The notes under the pieces are model-generated. The model made no database searches, had not been told where the DNA came from, and saw only the letters and a list, made by a program, of their open reading frames with translations. 64,000 nt of DNA from Denitratisoma oestradiolicum. GTDB taxonomy: Bacteria > Pseudomonadota > Gammaproteobacteria > Burkholderiales > Rhodocyclaceae. The stretch is from assembly GCF_902813185.1 (NCBI RefSeq), contig NZ_LR778301.1, positions 4,104,564 to 4,168,563 of the forward strand, read 5' to 3'. Shown piece after piece: positions 12,284 through 20,875 of the stretch; positions within the stretch are counted from its first letter, which is position 1; each line of letters begins with the position of its first letter. Position numbers and translations under genes: made by a program.

Positions 12284-13251
12284 GACTGCTGCTGGCCCTG
12301 ATGGTGGCCCTGAGCCACGCCGACGTGCGCTGGTGGGGGCTGAATCCCGGCGTCATTGCCGTCGTCGGCTTCTACGCCATTTCCGGCTATGTCATGACGG
12401 GCCTGGTGCGTCGCCACTACGCCAGCCGTGCCCTGCTGCCGCGCTTCTACGCCGACCGTGCCTTGCGCCTGCTGCCGGCCTACTACGCCGTGATCCTGGC
12501 GGCCCTGGCCTGGTACCTCTGGCACGGCCCCGACGCCCTGTTCCTGGTGCGCCTGCCCCTCTGGCGCGACCTCTTCAACCACCTGCTGATCGTGCCCCAC
12601 AACTATTACATGTGGAACGACGCCGATCATTTCGTCCTCATCCCCCCGGCCTGGTCCCTGGGCTGCGAAATCCAGTTCTACCTGCTGTTTCCCCTGATCC
12701 TGCTCTCCGGCGCACGCCTGCCGGTCCTGGCTTTGAGCCTGGGTGTGTACCTGGCGGCCTTCGTCGGCCGCCTACCCACCGAGTGGTTCGGCTATCGCCT
12801 GCTTCCCGGCGTCCTGTTCATCTTCCTGCTGGGTTCCTGGCTGGCGGACCTCCATCGCCAGGGCCGGTGGAATGCTGCTCGGCTGCTGGCCCTTGCTATC
12901 CCCATCCTCGCCGGCCTGCTGGCGGCGGTGGGCGCCGGTGCCGGCAAGACCGCCATCCCCTACAACCCGGAAACCCTGCTGGGTCTGGCCCTGGCCCTGC
13001 CCCTGCTGCACCTGCTGGCGCCCCGTCCCGGCAAGGCCTGGGACGAACGGGCCGGCGACCTCTCCTACGGCCTGTTCCTCTGCCACTTTCTGGTCTTCTG
13101 GCTCTGGCCCGGCGCCGACACCGGACCCCTGGCCCTGCGTGTCCTGGCGGCCCTGACCCTGGCCTGGCTGATCCACCGCTTCATCGAGGCACCCATTCTG
13201 GCCTGGCGCCATCGCCTGCGCGCCCCGGCCGCCGGGAGTCTGGAAAAGTGA
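12268..13251 (+). CDS. Membrane acyltransferase (acyltransferase-3 / OafA-like)
   Basis: This 327-residue protein has about ten hydrophobic helices and starts with RLLLALMVALSHAD, which contains the conserved histidine of acyltransferase-3 proteins. The conserved RFYADRALRLLPAYYAV segment follows at residue 62. These enzymes O-acetylate or otherwise acylate polysaccharides at the inner membrane. It overlaps the previous gene by 16 bp and is the last gene of the operon, so it probably acetylates the exported glycan. A CRP-like site overlaps its stop codon and belongs to the next gene. Confidence 0.82.
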   Translation: MLGTLRLLLALMVALSHADVRWWGLNPGVIAVVGFYAISGYVMTGLVRRHYASRALLPRFYADRALRLLPAYYAVILAALAWYLWHGPDALFLVRLPLWRDLFNHLLIVPHNYYMWNDADHFVLIPPAWSLGCEIQFYLLFPLILLSGARLPVLALSLGVYLAAFVGRLPTEWFGYRLLPGVLFIFLLGSWLADLHRQGRWNAARLLALAIPILAGLLAAVGAGAGKTAIPYNPETLLGLALALPLLHLLAPRPGKAWDERAGDLSYGLFLCHFLVFWLWPGADTGPLALRVLAALTLAWLIHRFIEAPILAWRHRLRAPAAGSLEK

Positions 13252-13262
13252 TCTGCATCACA
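13247..13262. promoter_or_regulatory. CRP-like site upstream of the FecR-domain gene
   Basis: AGTGATCTGCATCACA matches the CRP consensus TGTGA-N6-TCACA with a single mismatch in the left arm. It overlaps the acyltransferase stop and lies about 150 bp before the FecR-domain start. A TTGACG hexamer sits just downstream at 13267-13272. Binding is inferred from the match only. Confidence 0.5.
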
Positions 13263-13402
13263 CCTATTGACGTTAAACTATTGTTTGATTGGTCTGGGTC
13301 TTCAGGTAAGCCCAAGGCGATGCCCTGGCGTTGAAGAGGATGTACCGATGGCGAGGGCGCGTTTGTGCGCCTCCCAGCCGAGATTTCTGTAGGAACCTGC
13401 TT

Positions 13403-14752
13403 ATGACGAGGCTTTCATCTTCCCGTGGTCTGCTCACCGGCGCCTTGGGGCGCTGGGCGGCGTTCGCCCTGCCCTTGCTGGCGGGGCTGGCCCTGCCAGC
13501 CGGCGCGGTGGAGGGCGAAGTCGTCTTCGTGCGGGGCGATGCCCGGCTCCTGCCCGCCGAGGGCCCGGCCCGCATCCTCCGGGCGGGAGACAAGATCGCG
13601 CCCGGCCAGGGCCTGCAAACCGGCAAGGACGGCTACATTCACATCCGCTTTCCCGACGGCGGCTTCGTTGGCCTGCGTCCGGCCTCCCGCTTTGCCCTGG
13701 AAGCCTACGGCGTGGACCCGGCCTCCCCCGAGGGGCTGAAGGTACGCTACCGTCTGGAGCAGGGCACGGTGCGCACCATCACCGGCAAGGCCATCGAACA
13801 GGACAAGAGCCGCTACCGCTTCAATACTCCCCTGGCTGCTATTGGTGTGAGAGGGACGGATTACGTGGTTCAGGTGACCGACAACGCGGCGCGGGCCTCC
13901 GTCAATGCCGGCACCATCGTCCTGGCACCCTTCGGCGCGGGCTGCGAGGCGGCGGCCCAGGGGCCCTGCGATACCATCAACGCCCGTACCCTGGCGGCCA
14001 TGGGCAACGCCTATCTCGAATACCGGGCCGGCGCCGTGGCGCCGGAAATCAAGCGGGCCGCCATGCCCAACGGCGCCCCCACCCTGCCCGAGGAGCCCAG
14101 TCCCCAGAAGCGGGCCGAGGCCGGTGCCGCCCTGACCACCGTGGACCCGACGGCTACTGCCACCGCCAACCGCATCAACGACGTGCTCGGTGGCGAGGCC
14201 GCCAGCCGAACACCGGCGCCCCCCCCGGTGAGCGAAGTGCCCCCGTCGGTGGTGGTGCCCGAGCCTCCGCCCCAGGTGACCTGGGGCCGCTGGGCCAGTA
14301 TCGCCACCCTGTCGCCCACGGTGGCCGAGCAGACGGCCAAGGGCTATGAATCCCGCCTCTCCAACCCCCTGTTCGGCCTGATGAGTTCCTCCATGCCCGA
14401 AACCTTGCCCAAACAAGGCGTGGCGGGCTTCAACCTGCGGGCCGGCGAGGCCTATCTGCGGGAGGGCGCCAGCCTCACCCCCATGGTTCTGCGCGACGCC
14501 AGCCTGACGGTGGACTTCGGCAACCGCCGCTTCGACACCCGGCTCACCGTCAGCGGCGCCGGCCTCGACCTGCCCCTGGCCGCCACCGGCAGTGTGCAAT
14601 GGCAGGGCTACCTGCTGGGCGACAACGCCCGTTCCACCATGGAAGTGGTCGGCCTTCTGGCCGGTCCCGGGGCCACCGAGGCGGGCTATCTCTTCGACAA
14701 GACCCTGAGCGGCGGCGCCAGCCTTTCCGGCGCCACCGCCTGGCGCCGCTAG
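13403..14752 (+). CDS. Exported FecR-domain protein
   Basis: This protein of 449 residues has a twin-basic, hydrophobic signal peptide ending near LALPAGAVEG. A FecR-like domain (about residues 30-170) follows, with GDKIAPGQGLQTGKDGYIHIRF and FNTPLAAIGVRGTDYVV. A proline-rich linker leads to a C-terminal region that resembles a small beta-rich domain (residues 370-449). Such stand-alone FecR proteins are periplasmic, not the FecI-partner sensor type, because there is no N-terminal regulatory domain. ATG 13403 was chosen because TAGGA lies 8 nt upstream. A strong terminator follows, making this a separate transcription unit. Confidence 0.75.
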   Translation: MTRLSSSRGLLTGALGRWAAFALPLLAGLALPAGAVEGEVVFVRGDARLLPAEGPARILRAGDKIAPGQGLQTGKDGYIHIRFPDGGFVGLRPASRFALEAYGVDPASPEGLKVRYRLEQGTVRTITGKAIEQDKSRYRFNTPLAAIGVRGTDYVVQVTDNAARASVNAGTIVLAPFGAGCEAAAQGPCDTINARTLAAMGNAYLEYRAGAVAPEIKRAAMPNGAPTLPEEPSPQKRAEAGAALTTVDPTATATANRINDVLGGEAASRTPAPPPVSEVPPSVVVPEPPPQVTWGRWASIATLSPTVAEQTAKGYESRLSNPLFGLMSSSMPETLPKQGVAGFNLRAGEAYLREGASLTPMVLRDASLTVDFGNRRFDTRLTVSGAGLDLPLAATGSVQWQGYLLGDNARSTMEVVGLLAGPGATEAGYLFDKTLSGGASLSGATAWRR

Positions 14753-14790
14753 CCCTGTTGCGCACAGGCGCTGCTCATCGTCGCCACCTC

Positions 14791-14824
14791 CGACAGCCCC
14801 GTTTCGCGGGGCTGTCGTTTTTTT
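14791..14824 (+). terminator. Strong intrinsic terminator after the FecR-domain gene
   Basis: Perfect 10-bp stem (CGACAGCCCC paired with GGGGCTGTCG), 7-nt loop, followed by seven T residues. It lies 38 bp after the FecR-domain stop and only 17 bp before the next start. Confidence 0.92.
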
Positions 14825-14841
14825 CGCCCCATGCCTGGGCG

Positions 14842-16218
14842 ATGATTTTCCTTGGGGCTGGCCTGCTGATCTGCCTGCTTGGCCTGGCGTCCGCCGCTTG
14901 GGCCGATGGGGCGCCTGCCCCATCCGTCCGCGCCAACGCCGGGCACCAGCGGCCGGCCATGGTGCCCGAGTCTACTTGGCAGCGGGTAAGCCGGGGCGAA
15001 TGGGCTGCCGCCCTGCCCGAACTGATGGCCCTGGAACCCCAGGGCGCCATGGACCCTGCCTACAACGCCCTGCTGGCCGAAGCAGCCTTGGCCGTCGGTG
15101 AAAACGCTCAGGCCACCCTGGCCTTGGAACGCCTGGTGCTGCTCCAGCCCGACAACGCTGGCGCCTGGCTGGACCTGGCCGTGGCCAGCCTGCAACTGGG
15201 CGACCGCGCCAATGCCCAGCGGGCACTGGACCAGGTGGAGCGGGGCTTCGCCGCGCCGCCGGGCATCCGCGCCCTGATCCAGGACCTGCGGCGTCGGATG
15301 CAGGTTCAGGCCACCCTGACCGAACCGTCGCGCCACCGCCTGCGGGGTGGCCTGCTGCTCGGCCACGACAGCAACGCCAACGGCGGCCTGGCCGCCCGCA
15401 GCCTGAGCCTGACACCGGGGGCGGGAGTCATCGAGTTGCCGGTGGCCGATGACTTCCGCCCCCGCGCCGCCCCCTTCTGGCTGCTGACGGGGGAACTGGC
15501 CACTCGCCAGACCCTGGCCGGCCAGGCCGTGGAAGGCCGTCTCGCCCTGGCCGAAAAGCGCTACGACGGCCTGGGCGAATTCGACACCCGGGATATCGCC
15601 CTGGCCGGCGCCTGGCAGCGCCCCCTGCTCGGCGGCCTGGGCAGTGTGATGGCGGAATGGCGCCGGCTGGACATGGGAGGGCAGCCCCTGATCCAGGTGC
15701 CGCGTCTGCGCCTGGGCCTGGAATGGCCCCTACCCGACAGCGGCTGCCGCCTGCTGGGGGCCGTGGATGGCGAATGGCGCCATTACCGTGGCGGCCTGGC
15801 CCGCTACGATGGCCGCCTGCTCTGGGGCGAGGCCGGCACTCGCTGCCCTCTGGCCCGTGGCGCCCTGACCCTGCTGGCCCGTGCCGCCCGGGACGATGGC
15901 AGCGCCGAGCGACCGGGGGAAGACACTCGCCGCCAGGAACTGGCCCTCGCCTGGCAGGGCCCCGCCTTTCGCCGGGGCGAAGCCGTCCTCCTGGCCCAGG
16001 CGGGCCGGGCCAGGGACGAAGCCGGCTACAGCCCCCTGATCCGCAACGACGCCCGGCGTGAGATTCGCCGCTTCAGCCTGCGGGCCGAGCTGGCCTGGCC
16101 CCTCGCCGAAGCCTGGCAACTGGTGGCCGCCCTGGAGCACACCCGCCAGATTTCCAACCTGGGTCTTTTCGGCCTGGAGCAGCGCCTGCTGACGGCGGGC
16201 CTGCGCTACCAGCAATAA
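14842..16218 (+). CDS. TPR plus C-terminal beta-barrel outer-membrane protein, SLAM-like
   Basis: This 458-residue protein has a signal peptide (cleavage near AAWADG). Alpha-helical TPR-like repeats span about residues 45-150, including LERLVLLQPDNAGAWLDLAV. A C-terminal half of alternating hydrophobic strands ends in LLTAGLRYQQ, consistent with an outer-membrane beta-barrel whose last strand has an aromatic near the C-terminus. This layout matches surface-lipoprotein-assembly-modifier (SLAM/DUF560) proteins, which move lipoproteins to the cell surface. The start at ATG 14842 gives the signal peptide; the ribosome-binding site is weak. A different TPR-barrel exporter is possible. Confidence 0.6.
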   Translation: MIFLGAGLLICLLGLASAAWADGAPAPSVRANAGHQRPAMVPESTWQRVSRGEWAAALPELMALEPQGAMDPAYNALLAEAALAVGENAQATLALERLVLLQPDNAGAWLDLAVASLQLGDRANAQRALDQVERGFAAPPGIRALIQDLRRRMQVQATLTEPSRHRLRGGLLLGHDSNANGGLAARSLSLTPGAGVIELPVADDFRPRAAPFWLLTGELATRQTLAGQAVEGRLALAEKRYDGLGEFDTRDIALAGAWQRPLLGGLGSVMAEWRRLDMGGQPLIQVPRLRLGLEWPLPDSGCRLLGAVDGEWRHYRGGLARYDGRLLWGEAGTRCPLARGALTLLARAARDDGSAERPGEDTRRQELALAWQGPAFRRGEAVLLAQAGRARDEAGYSPLIRNDARREIRRFSLRAELAWPLAEAWQLVAALEHTRQISNLGLFGLEQRLLTAGLRYQQ

Positions 16219-16353
16219 GGGTCCGGTGAAATGTCGGGGAAAAAGTACAAACCCGCGCCAGGGCTGAAATATATTCATGAGCTTTGTTGACAATCCAACG
16301 CAAGCCTGTGATTCTACGAAAGGTTTCCCTTTGCTTCGCGGCCCCAGTGATTC

Positions 16354-16408
16354 CTTAAAATGTGATGCGCATCACATTTTAAGAAGATGTATGAAGCTAG
16401 GATAGAAT
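16354..16408 (+). promoter_or_regulatory. CRP-like 30-bp palindrome and promoter of the surface-protein gene
   Basis: A perfect 30-bp palindrome (15-bp arms, 16354-16383) has TGTGATGCGCATCACA at its core, an exact TGTGA-N6-TCACA CRP consensus. Downstream are TAGGAT (16398-16403) and overlapping TAGAAT (16403-16408). If TAGGAT is the -10, transcription would begin near 16410, placing the palindrome centre at about -41.5, the class II CRP position. The rest of the 301-bp gap (16219-16519) is lower in GC and probably holds a long 5' leader; I see no gene in it. Confidence 0.6.
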
Positions 16409-16519
16409 CCGTATGTTGTGTAAATCCAGATTCGGGGTTTGGCGGGCTTCCGCCGGGGCCTGGAGTCTTAGGTAGTTTTTAGTTTCTTTTTTGATCCACT
16501 CTGTACAGGAGATCACACC

Positions 16520-19441
16520 ATGGCAGTTACCGCAGCAATGCGTACCCAAGTTACCCAGCTTTATGTGGCCCTTTTCGGCCGCGCGCCCGACTCCGAAGGT
16601 CTGGGCTACTGGGTCAATGAAATTTCCACCGGCGCCAAGACCCTGGTTCAAGTCGCCCAAGCGATGTACGACACCACCCCGGCCCGTACCTACTACCCGC
16701 TGTACCTGACGAACAACGAAATCGTCACCAACTTCTACACCAACGTTCTGGGCCGCACCCCGGATGCCGATGGTCTGGCCTACTGGTCTGGCCAACTCGC
16801 CACCAAGTCTGCCGGCCAAGTCATTGCCGACATGATCACGGCCGTGGTCAATTATGCGGGTACTGACGCTGCCGCCCTGACTTCCCAGACCTTGTTCAAT
16901 AACAAGGAAGCAGTTGCCGAGTACTACGCCGTGACCCAGCAGGGCAGCGCCACCAACGCAACCGCTGCCATCTCCGGCGTGACCGCTACCTCCGACGTCA
17001 GCACCGACGCCGCCAAGGCTGCGATCATCACGGCTGGCACTGCCACCGTAAGCGCCCAGACCTTCACGCTCACTGCGGCTGTGGATAGTGGTCCTTCATT
17101 CGTTGGAGGATCGGGCAATGACACCTTCAATGCTTCGGTCGCCGTAAACACTGGTACGGGTGTTTATGATGTTGAAACGCTGAGTGCCCTTGATATCATC
17201 GATGGCGGTGCCGGTACGGATACCCTGAACTACACGACGGTCGGTGGTACTGCACTGCCTGCTGCAACGCTGACCAGCATCGAGCTGATTAACGTCGTCT
17301 CTGATGGTGCTGTTACTGCTGATGTCCAGAATGCTTCCAGCGTAACCACCTTGACCGCTAAGGCCGTAGCTAATGCGGTGGACATTGACACCAAGGGCAA
17401 TGCGACCTCTGTGACTGTTACCGGTACAGCTACTACCGTTGCAATTGACGACAACGGCGCTACTGGCGCTGACAAACTGGCCACGGTTAGCATCACCGGT
17501 AATACCGGCAATGTGACCATTGGTGCGAATGCCTCAACCGACACGCTGACCTCGCTGACCCTGATCAATTCTGTGAATGGCGATGCCACCGTGACGGCTG
17601 CCGCTGGCACGCGTGCCTTGGCGTTGACGCTGAATGGGGTAACCGGTCCGGGCAATAACGTGGTCATTACCGATGATACGGCTACCACCTTGACCATCAC
17701 TGGCACCGGTGCCCTTTCTTCTGCCATTGACCTTCAGGCGGACGCGGCGACGACGATTTCCATCGCTGCTGATGAAAAGATTACCTTCGCTGCTATTGAT
17801 GCCTCCGCAGCTACGACGCTGACGGTCACCGGCGACTCGCTGGTAACCTTTACCACCAACACAGCGGCTGATCTTGGTGCTCTGACCACTGTTAATGCCT
17901 CCGGTAACACGGGTGGCTTGTCCCTTGGTACTGAGCTTGCTACCGGTGTTACCTTCACGGGCAGTTCCGCTGCTGATAGTGTTAAGCTTGGCGCTACCAC
18001 GAAGACCATCACCATGGGTGATGGTAACGATACGGTAACGCTCAGCGCCAACGTGGGTACGGGAGGCACCATTGATGCAGGTGCTGGTACTGCTGACGTA
18101 CTGAGCCTGACCGAAGCATTGGCTGCCAATGACAGTTTGTCTGCAAGCACTACTTTCGAAGGCAAGATTTCTGGTTTCGAAAGATTGGCACTGACTACAG
18201 TCACTGGTTCAAAAACAGTTGATCTGGCTAATCTGGATGACATTTCCTGGGTTACCACAACAGCGGCTACTGCTCTGACTCTGGATAAAATGACCTCGGG
18301 GGGTACGGTTCAAATAACTGCAGCCTCTACCGCGGTAACTGTAAATGTTACCGACGCTGCTCTGGGTGGTCATAACACTGATGTCCTTAACATCGAGCTC
18401 AAGGCTGCAACCAGTGGTGGAAACGTTGATTATGGTGCGCTGACGGCAGCAGCTGTCGAGACCATCAACGTTAACTCCACGCGCTCCGGCACGGTTGTGG
18501 CTGCGGATACCAACGAGATCGATCTGACTATTGCCAACGTTGTTACCCTGAACGTTACGGGTGATGTTCTTGCTGATCTTGATGGTGCAGCCCTGGCAGG
18601 TAATGCTCTGGCGACGGTCAACGCCAGCACCAACACGGGTGGTCTGAAGGTTACGGTTACTGGCGCTTCGCAGGGTATTGCGATCACCGGTAGTGCAACC
18701 AAGGCCAACACCATGGTCGGTGGTTCTGGCGGTGACGTTATCACTGGCGGCAGCGGTGTAGATACGGTTGATGGTGGCGCAGGCGACGACCAGATTTCTG
18801 GTGGTGCAGGTGCTGATGTAATCACTGGCGGTACCGGTATTGATACCATTGATCTCGGCTCCGGCGTTGCTGGCGACACCGTGAAATATGGTGCGGCAAA
18901 TACGTTGCTTGCAGCCAACCGTGATGTGATCACCAACTTCACTGCTGGTGCGACTACTGCTGACACTGTTACAATTCTGGCAGCCTCAATTGTTGATACC
19001 ACTGAAGCTGCTGGCGCAGGTGCCGCTACAGCCACTCAGTTCAAGACAATCAGCTCCACTTTGGCTGCAGGCGCTGCGACCTTTACGGCAACAGGGTATG
19101 ATGCTGATACGGGTTGGGTAATGGAGATTGCCACCACGCTGAGTTCGAATGGCGATTTGTCCTTGACGTCTGCCGCTGGTCTTAACGGGACTGAACTGCT
19201 CAAGGCACTGTCAAGCACGACGACTGCATCGACTGGTATCGCATTTACTGATACTACAGATACCGGTGCAGAAGCCACAGCTGGATATATCATTGCATAT
19301 CAAAATGACAAGGCTTATCTGTACTATGCGGCTGATGCAGATAATAGCAACAGCTATGAAGCAACTGAAATTGCGCTGATTGGTACATTTAACGGTGTCA
19401 CCGCAGGTGCCTTTACGTTTGATAATATCGTTGCTGCTTAA
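16520..19441 (+). CDS. DUF4214/RTX-repeat surface-layer-like protein
   Basis: This 973-residue acidic, Thr/Ala/Asp/Gly-rich protein has no classical signal peptide. Residues 1-125 hold two DUF4214-type units (LYVALFGRAPDSEGLGYWV and FYTNVLGRTPDADGLAYWS). The middle is a long run of imperfect beta-solenoid-like repeats rich in Thr and Val. Near residue 733-790 lies a block of RTX calcium-binding nonapeptides (GGSGGDVITGGSGVDTV and following). RTX proteins without signal peptides usually leave by type I secretion, but no T1SS genes are in view. Such proteins form S-layers or adhesins. TACAGGAG precedes the ATG. Codon use becomes T-richer after the N-terminal domain. Confidence 0.8.
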   Translation: MAVTAAMRTQVTQLYVALFGRAPDSEGLGYWVNEISTGAKTLVQVAQAMYDTTPARTYYPLYLTNNEIVTNFYTNVLGRTPDADGLAYWSGQLATKSAGQVIADMITAVVNYAGTDAAALTSQTLFNNKEAVAEYYAVTQQGSATNATAAISGVTATSDVSTDAAKAAIITAGTATVSAQTFTLTAAVDSGPSFVGGSGNDTFNASVAVNTGTGVYDVETLSALDIIDGGAGTDTLNYTTVGGTALPAATLTSIELINVVSDGAVTADVQNASSVTTLTAKAVANAVDIDTKGNATSVTVTGTATTVAIDDNGATGADKLATVSITGNTGNVTIGANASTDTLTSLTLINSVNGDATVTAAAGTRALALTLNGVTGPGNNVVITDDTATTLTITGTGALSSAIDLQADAATTISIAADEKITFAAIDASAATTLTVTGDSLVTFTTNTAADLGALTTVNASGNTGGLSLGTELATGVTFTGSSAADSVKLGATTKTITMGDGNDTVTLSANVGTGGTIDAGAGTADVLSLTEALAANDSLSASTTFEGKISGFERLALTTVTGSKTVDLANLDDISWVTTTAATALTLDKMTSGGTVQITAASTAVTVNVTDAALGGHNTDVLNIELKAATSGGNVDYGALTAAAVETINVNSTRSGTVVAADTNEIDLTIANVVTLNVTGDVLADLDGAALAGNALATVNASTNTGGLKVTVTGASQGIAITGSATKANTMVGGSGGDVITGGSGVDTVDGGAGDDQISGGAGADVITGGTGIDTIDLGSGVAGDTVKYGAANTLLAANRDVITNFTAGATTADTVTILAASIVDTTEAAGAGAATATQFKTISSTLAAGAATFTATGYDADTGWVMEIATTLSSNGDLSLTSAAGLNGTELLKALSSTTTASTGIAFTDTTDTGAEATAGYIIAYQNDKAYLYYAADADNSNSYEATEIALIGTFNGVTAGAFTFDNIVAA

Positions 19442-19497
19442 TTTCCCCTGAGACAAGTACCTGCCCTCGGGTAGGTGCTTGAGGTGGAAGCCATTGA

Positions 19498-19532
19498 AAC
19501 CCTGTCCTTCTCACGAGGGGCAGGGTTTTTTC
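19498..19532 (+). terminator. Intrinsic terminator after the surface-protein gene
   Basis: A 10-bp stem (AACCCTGTCC with GGGCAGGGTT, one G-U pair) and a 10-nt loop lead into a T-run at 19526-19532. A second weaker stem-loop lies just upstream at about 19455-19480. It closes the chromosomal surface-protein unit. Confidence 0.85.
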
Positions 19533-19552
19533 CATAAGGGACTTGCGGACAC

Positions 19553-20245
19553 GTGCAGGGTCTTTACGGAAGAAATCACAAGGGAGCCATTGCCATCGCC
19601 AAGCCAGATCCCGCCCTGATCGCCGTGCTCATCAACCGCGAGCACAGCCGCCTGTCGAGCCAGGTCAAGACGCTGGAGAAAGTGCTGCACGCGTTGTTCT
19701 CTGACAAGGAATACCAGCGCCTGATCCAACTGGCTGCCAACTGGCGCGCGCTGCTGGCCTTTGACGACGGCGCCCCGAAACTGGCCGATACGCTGGAGGT
19801 GTTCATCGCCGCCTACCGGCAGCGCTCACCCGACCAGGAGAGGCTGCACGACGAGGTGGTCTTCCAAGCCGGCGTCTACCGCATGGGCCATTGGGCGCTG
19901 GTCAAGCACTTCATCCCCGGCGTCACCGATTGCCTGGACAACTTCGGCAGCGTCCTGCCCAAGTACCGCGAAGCCTTCAAACGCCGATACGAGGCCGAGG
20001 GCAACCTGTCGGTCGAGGCGCAGTCGCAACTGCTCAAAGCCCAGTACGCCTTGATCCCCAACCGCCGTGATCCGTACCGGCACGAGGAGATGAAACGCCG
20101 AGGGCTGGTTACCGCCGACGGCATCGTGCCGATGGGCGTGAAGGAAGCGCTGGCGTTGATTGAGCGCGAGGAGGCGCAGGCTGCGCTACCGGCCAAGCGC
20201 GGTGTGGTGGCGTGGGTGGCGGATCGGTTTCGGCGCAAAGAGTGA
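19553..20245 (+). CDS. Unknown protein at the start of the accessory region
   Basis: This protein of up to 230 residues is mostly alpha-helical with many charged residues (KTLEKVLHALFSDKEYQ, YREAFKRRYEAEG) and a basic C-terminus (WVADRFRRKE). There is no signal peptide, membrane helix or motif that I recognise. The start is uncertain: GTG 19553 is used, but AAGGGAG at about 19580 points to a start some 25-70 bp further in, with GTG 19625 also in frame. It follows the terminator of the surface-protein gene and precedes the AbiH pair, so it may mark the left side of the inserted segment. Confidence 0.55.
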   Translation: MQGLYGRNHKGAIAIAKPDPALIAVLINREHSRLSSQVKTLEKVLHALFSDKEYQRLIQLAANWRALLAFDDGAPKLADTLEVFIAAYRQRSPDQERLHDEVVFQAGVYRMGHWALVKHFIPGVTDCLDNFGSVLPKYREAFKRRYEAEGNLSVEAQSQLLKAQYALIPNRRDPYRHEEMKRRGLVTADGIVPMGVKEALALIEREEAQAALPAKRGVVAWVADRFRRKE

Positions 20246-20263
20246 ACACGCAGGGTAGGGGCT

Positions 20264-20875
20264 ATGGAAAGTGAACAGCTGGAAACTGAGGGTAAGGCCT
20301 CAAAATGGGAGCAAGCTCTTCAACGCTTAGAAATAACTCCGGAGCAGCGTCTCGTCATCGAGAACGCCAAAGCAAAGGAGGCAGACGATTGGTCGCTGGA
20401 AGAAGCTGATCTGATTATGCGTGTCAGCCGTGAAGCGCGTCGTCTTCAGGCCGTTGATGAATATAAGGCTCTACCGCAAGATGACCGCGAGCGGGAGCAC
20501 CATCGAGTATGGCAATTGATTGGCGGATATACCGCCTTCATTGCGGCGGCCTGCCTGGCGGTAATCAGCTCTTCAAAATCTGAGGGCAGCTACGCATTCG
20601 CATTTTCGTTCTGGGTAGTCTCGCTGCCTCTTCTTTGCGGCGCAATGTTGCTGGACTACCACGTTCGAGTAAGGCAGGCGAGGCTTAACAGCAAAGTCAG
20701 GAGCTTCTTGCTGACGGTGGGCGTTTTATCAAGCCACTTAGGAACGGTGGGTATGGTGAGTACATACTCGTGGGTCGCAGCCGTCGTGTATGGGCTGTGT
20801 CCATTGTTGGTCGGCCTATATCTGCACGAAACCATCGCGCTTGGGGCAGAAAAACTTCGAGGATCTTTAGATTGA
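20264..20875 (+). CDS. Four-helix membrane protein overlapping abiH
   Basis: This 203-residue protein has a charged cytoplasmic N-terminal part (residues 1-85), then four hydrophobic segments at about 88-107, 115-138, 148-165 and 168-188. No family is recognised. Its TGA overlaps the TTG start of the AbiH gene, so the two are translationally coupled and probably act together. Membrane partners are common among abortive-infection systems, which makes an effector or membrane anchor role plausible but unproven. Confidence 0.65.
   Translation: MESEQLETEGKASKWEQALQRLEITPEQRLVIENAKAKEADDWSLEEADLIMRVSREARRLQAVDEYKALPQDDREREHHRVWQLIGGYTAFIAAACLAVISSSKSEGSYAFAFSFWVVSLPLLCGAMLLDYHVRVRQARLNSKVRSFLLTVGVLSSHLGTVGMVSTYSWVAAVVYGLCPLLVGLYLHETIALGAEKLRGSLD

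Noticed and set aside
13415-14923. 502-codon minus-strand frame opposite the FecR-domain gene
   Set aside because: It is glycine/histidine-rich low-complexity translation antisense to a protein with a clear signal peptide and FecR motifs.
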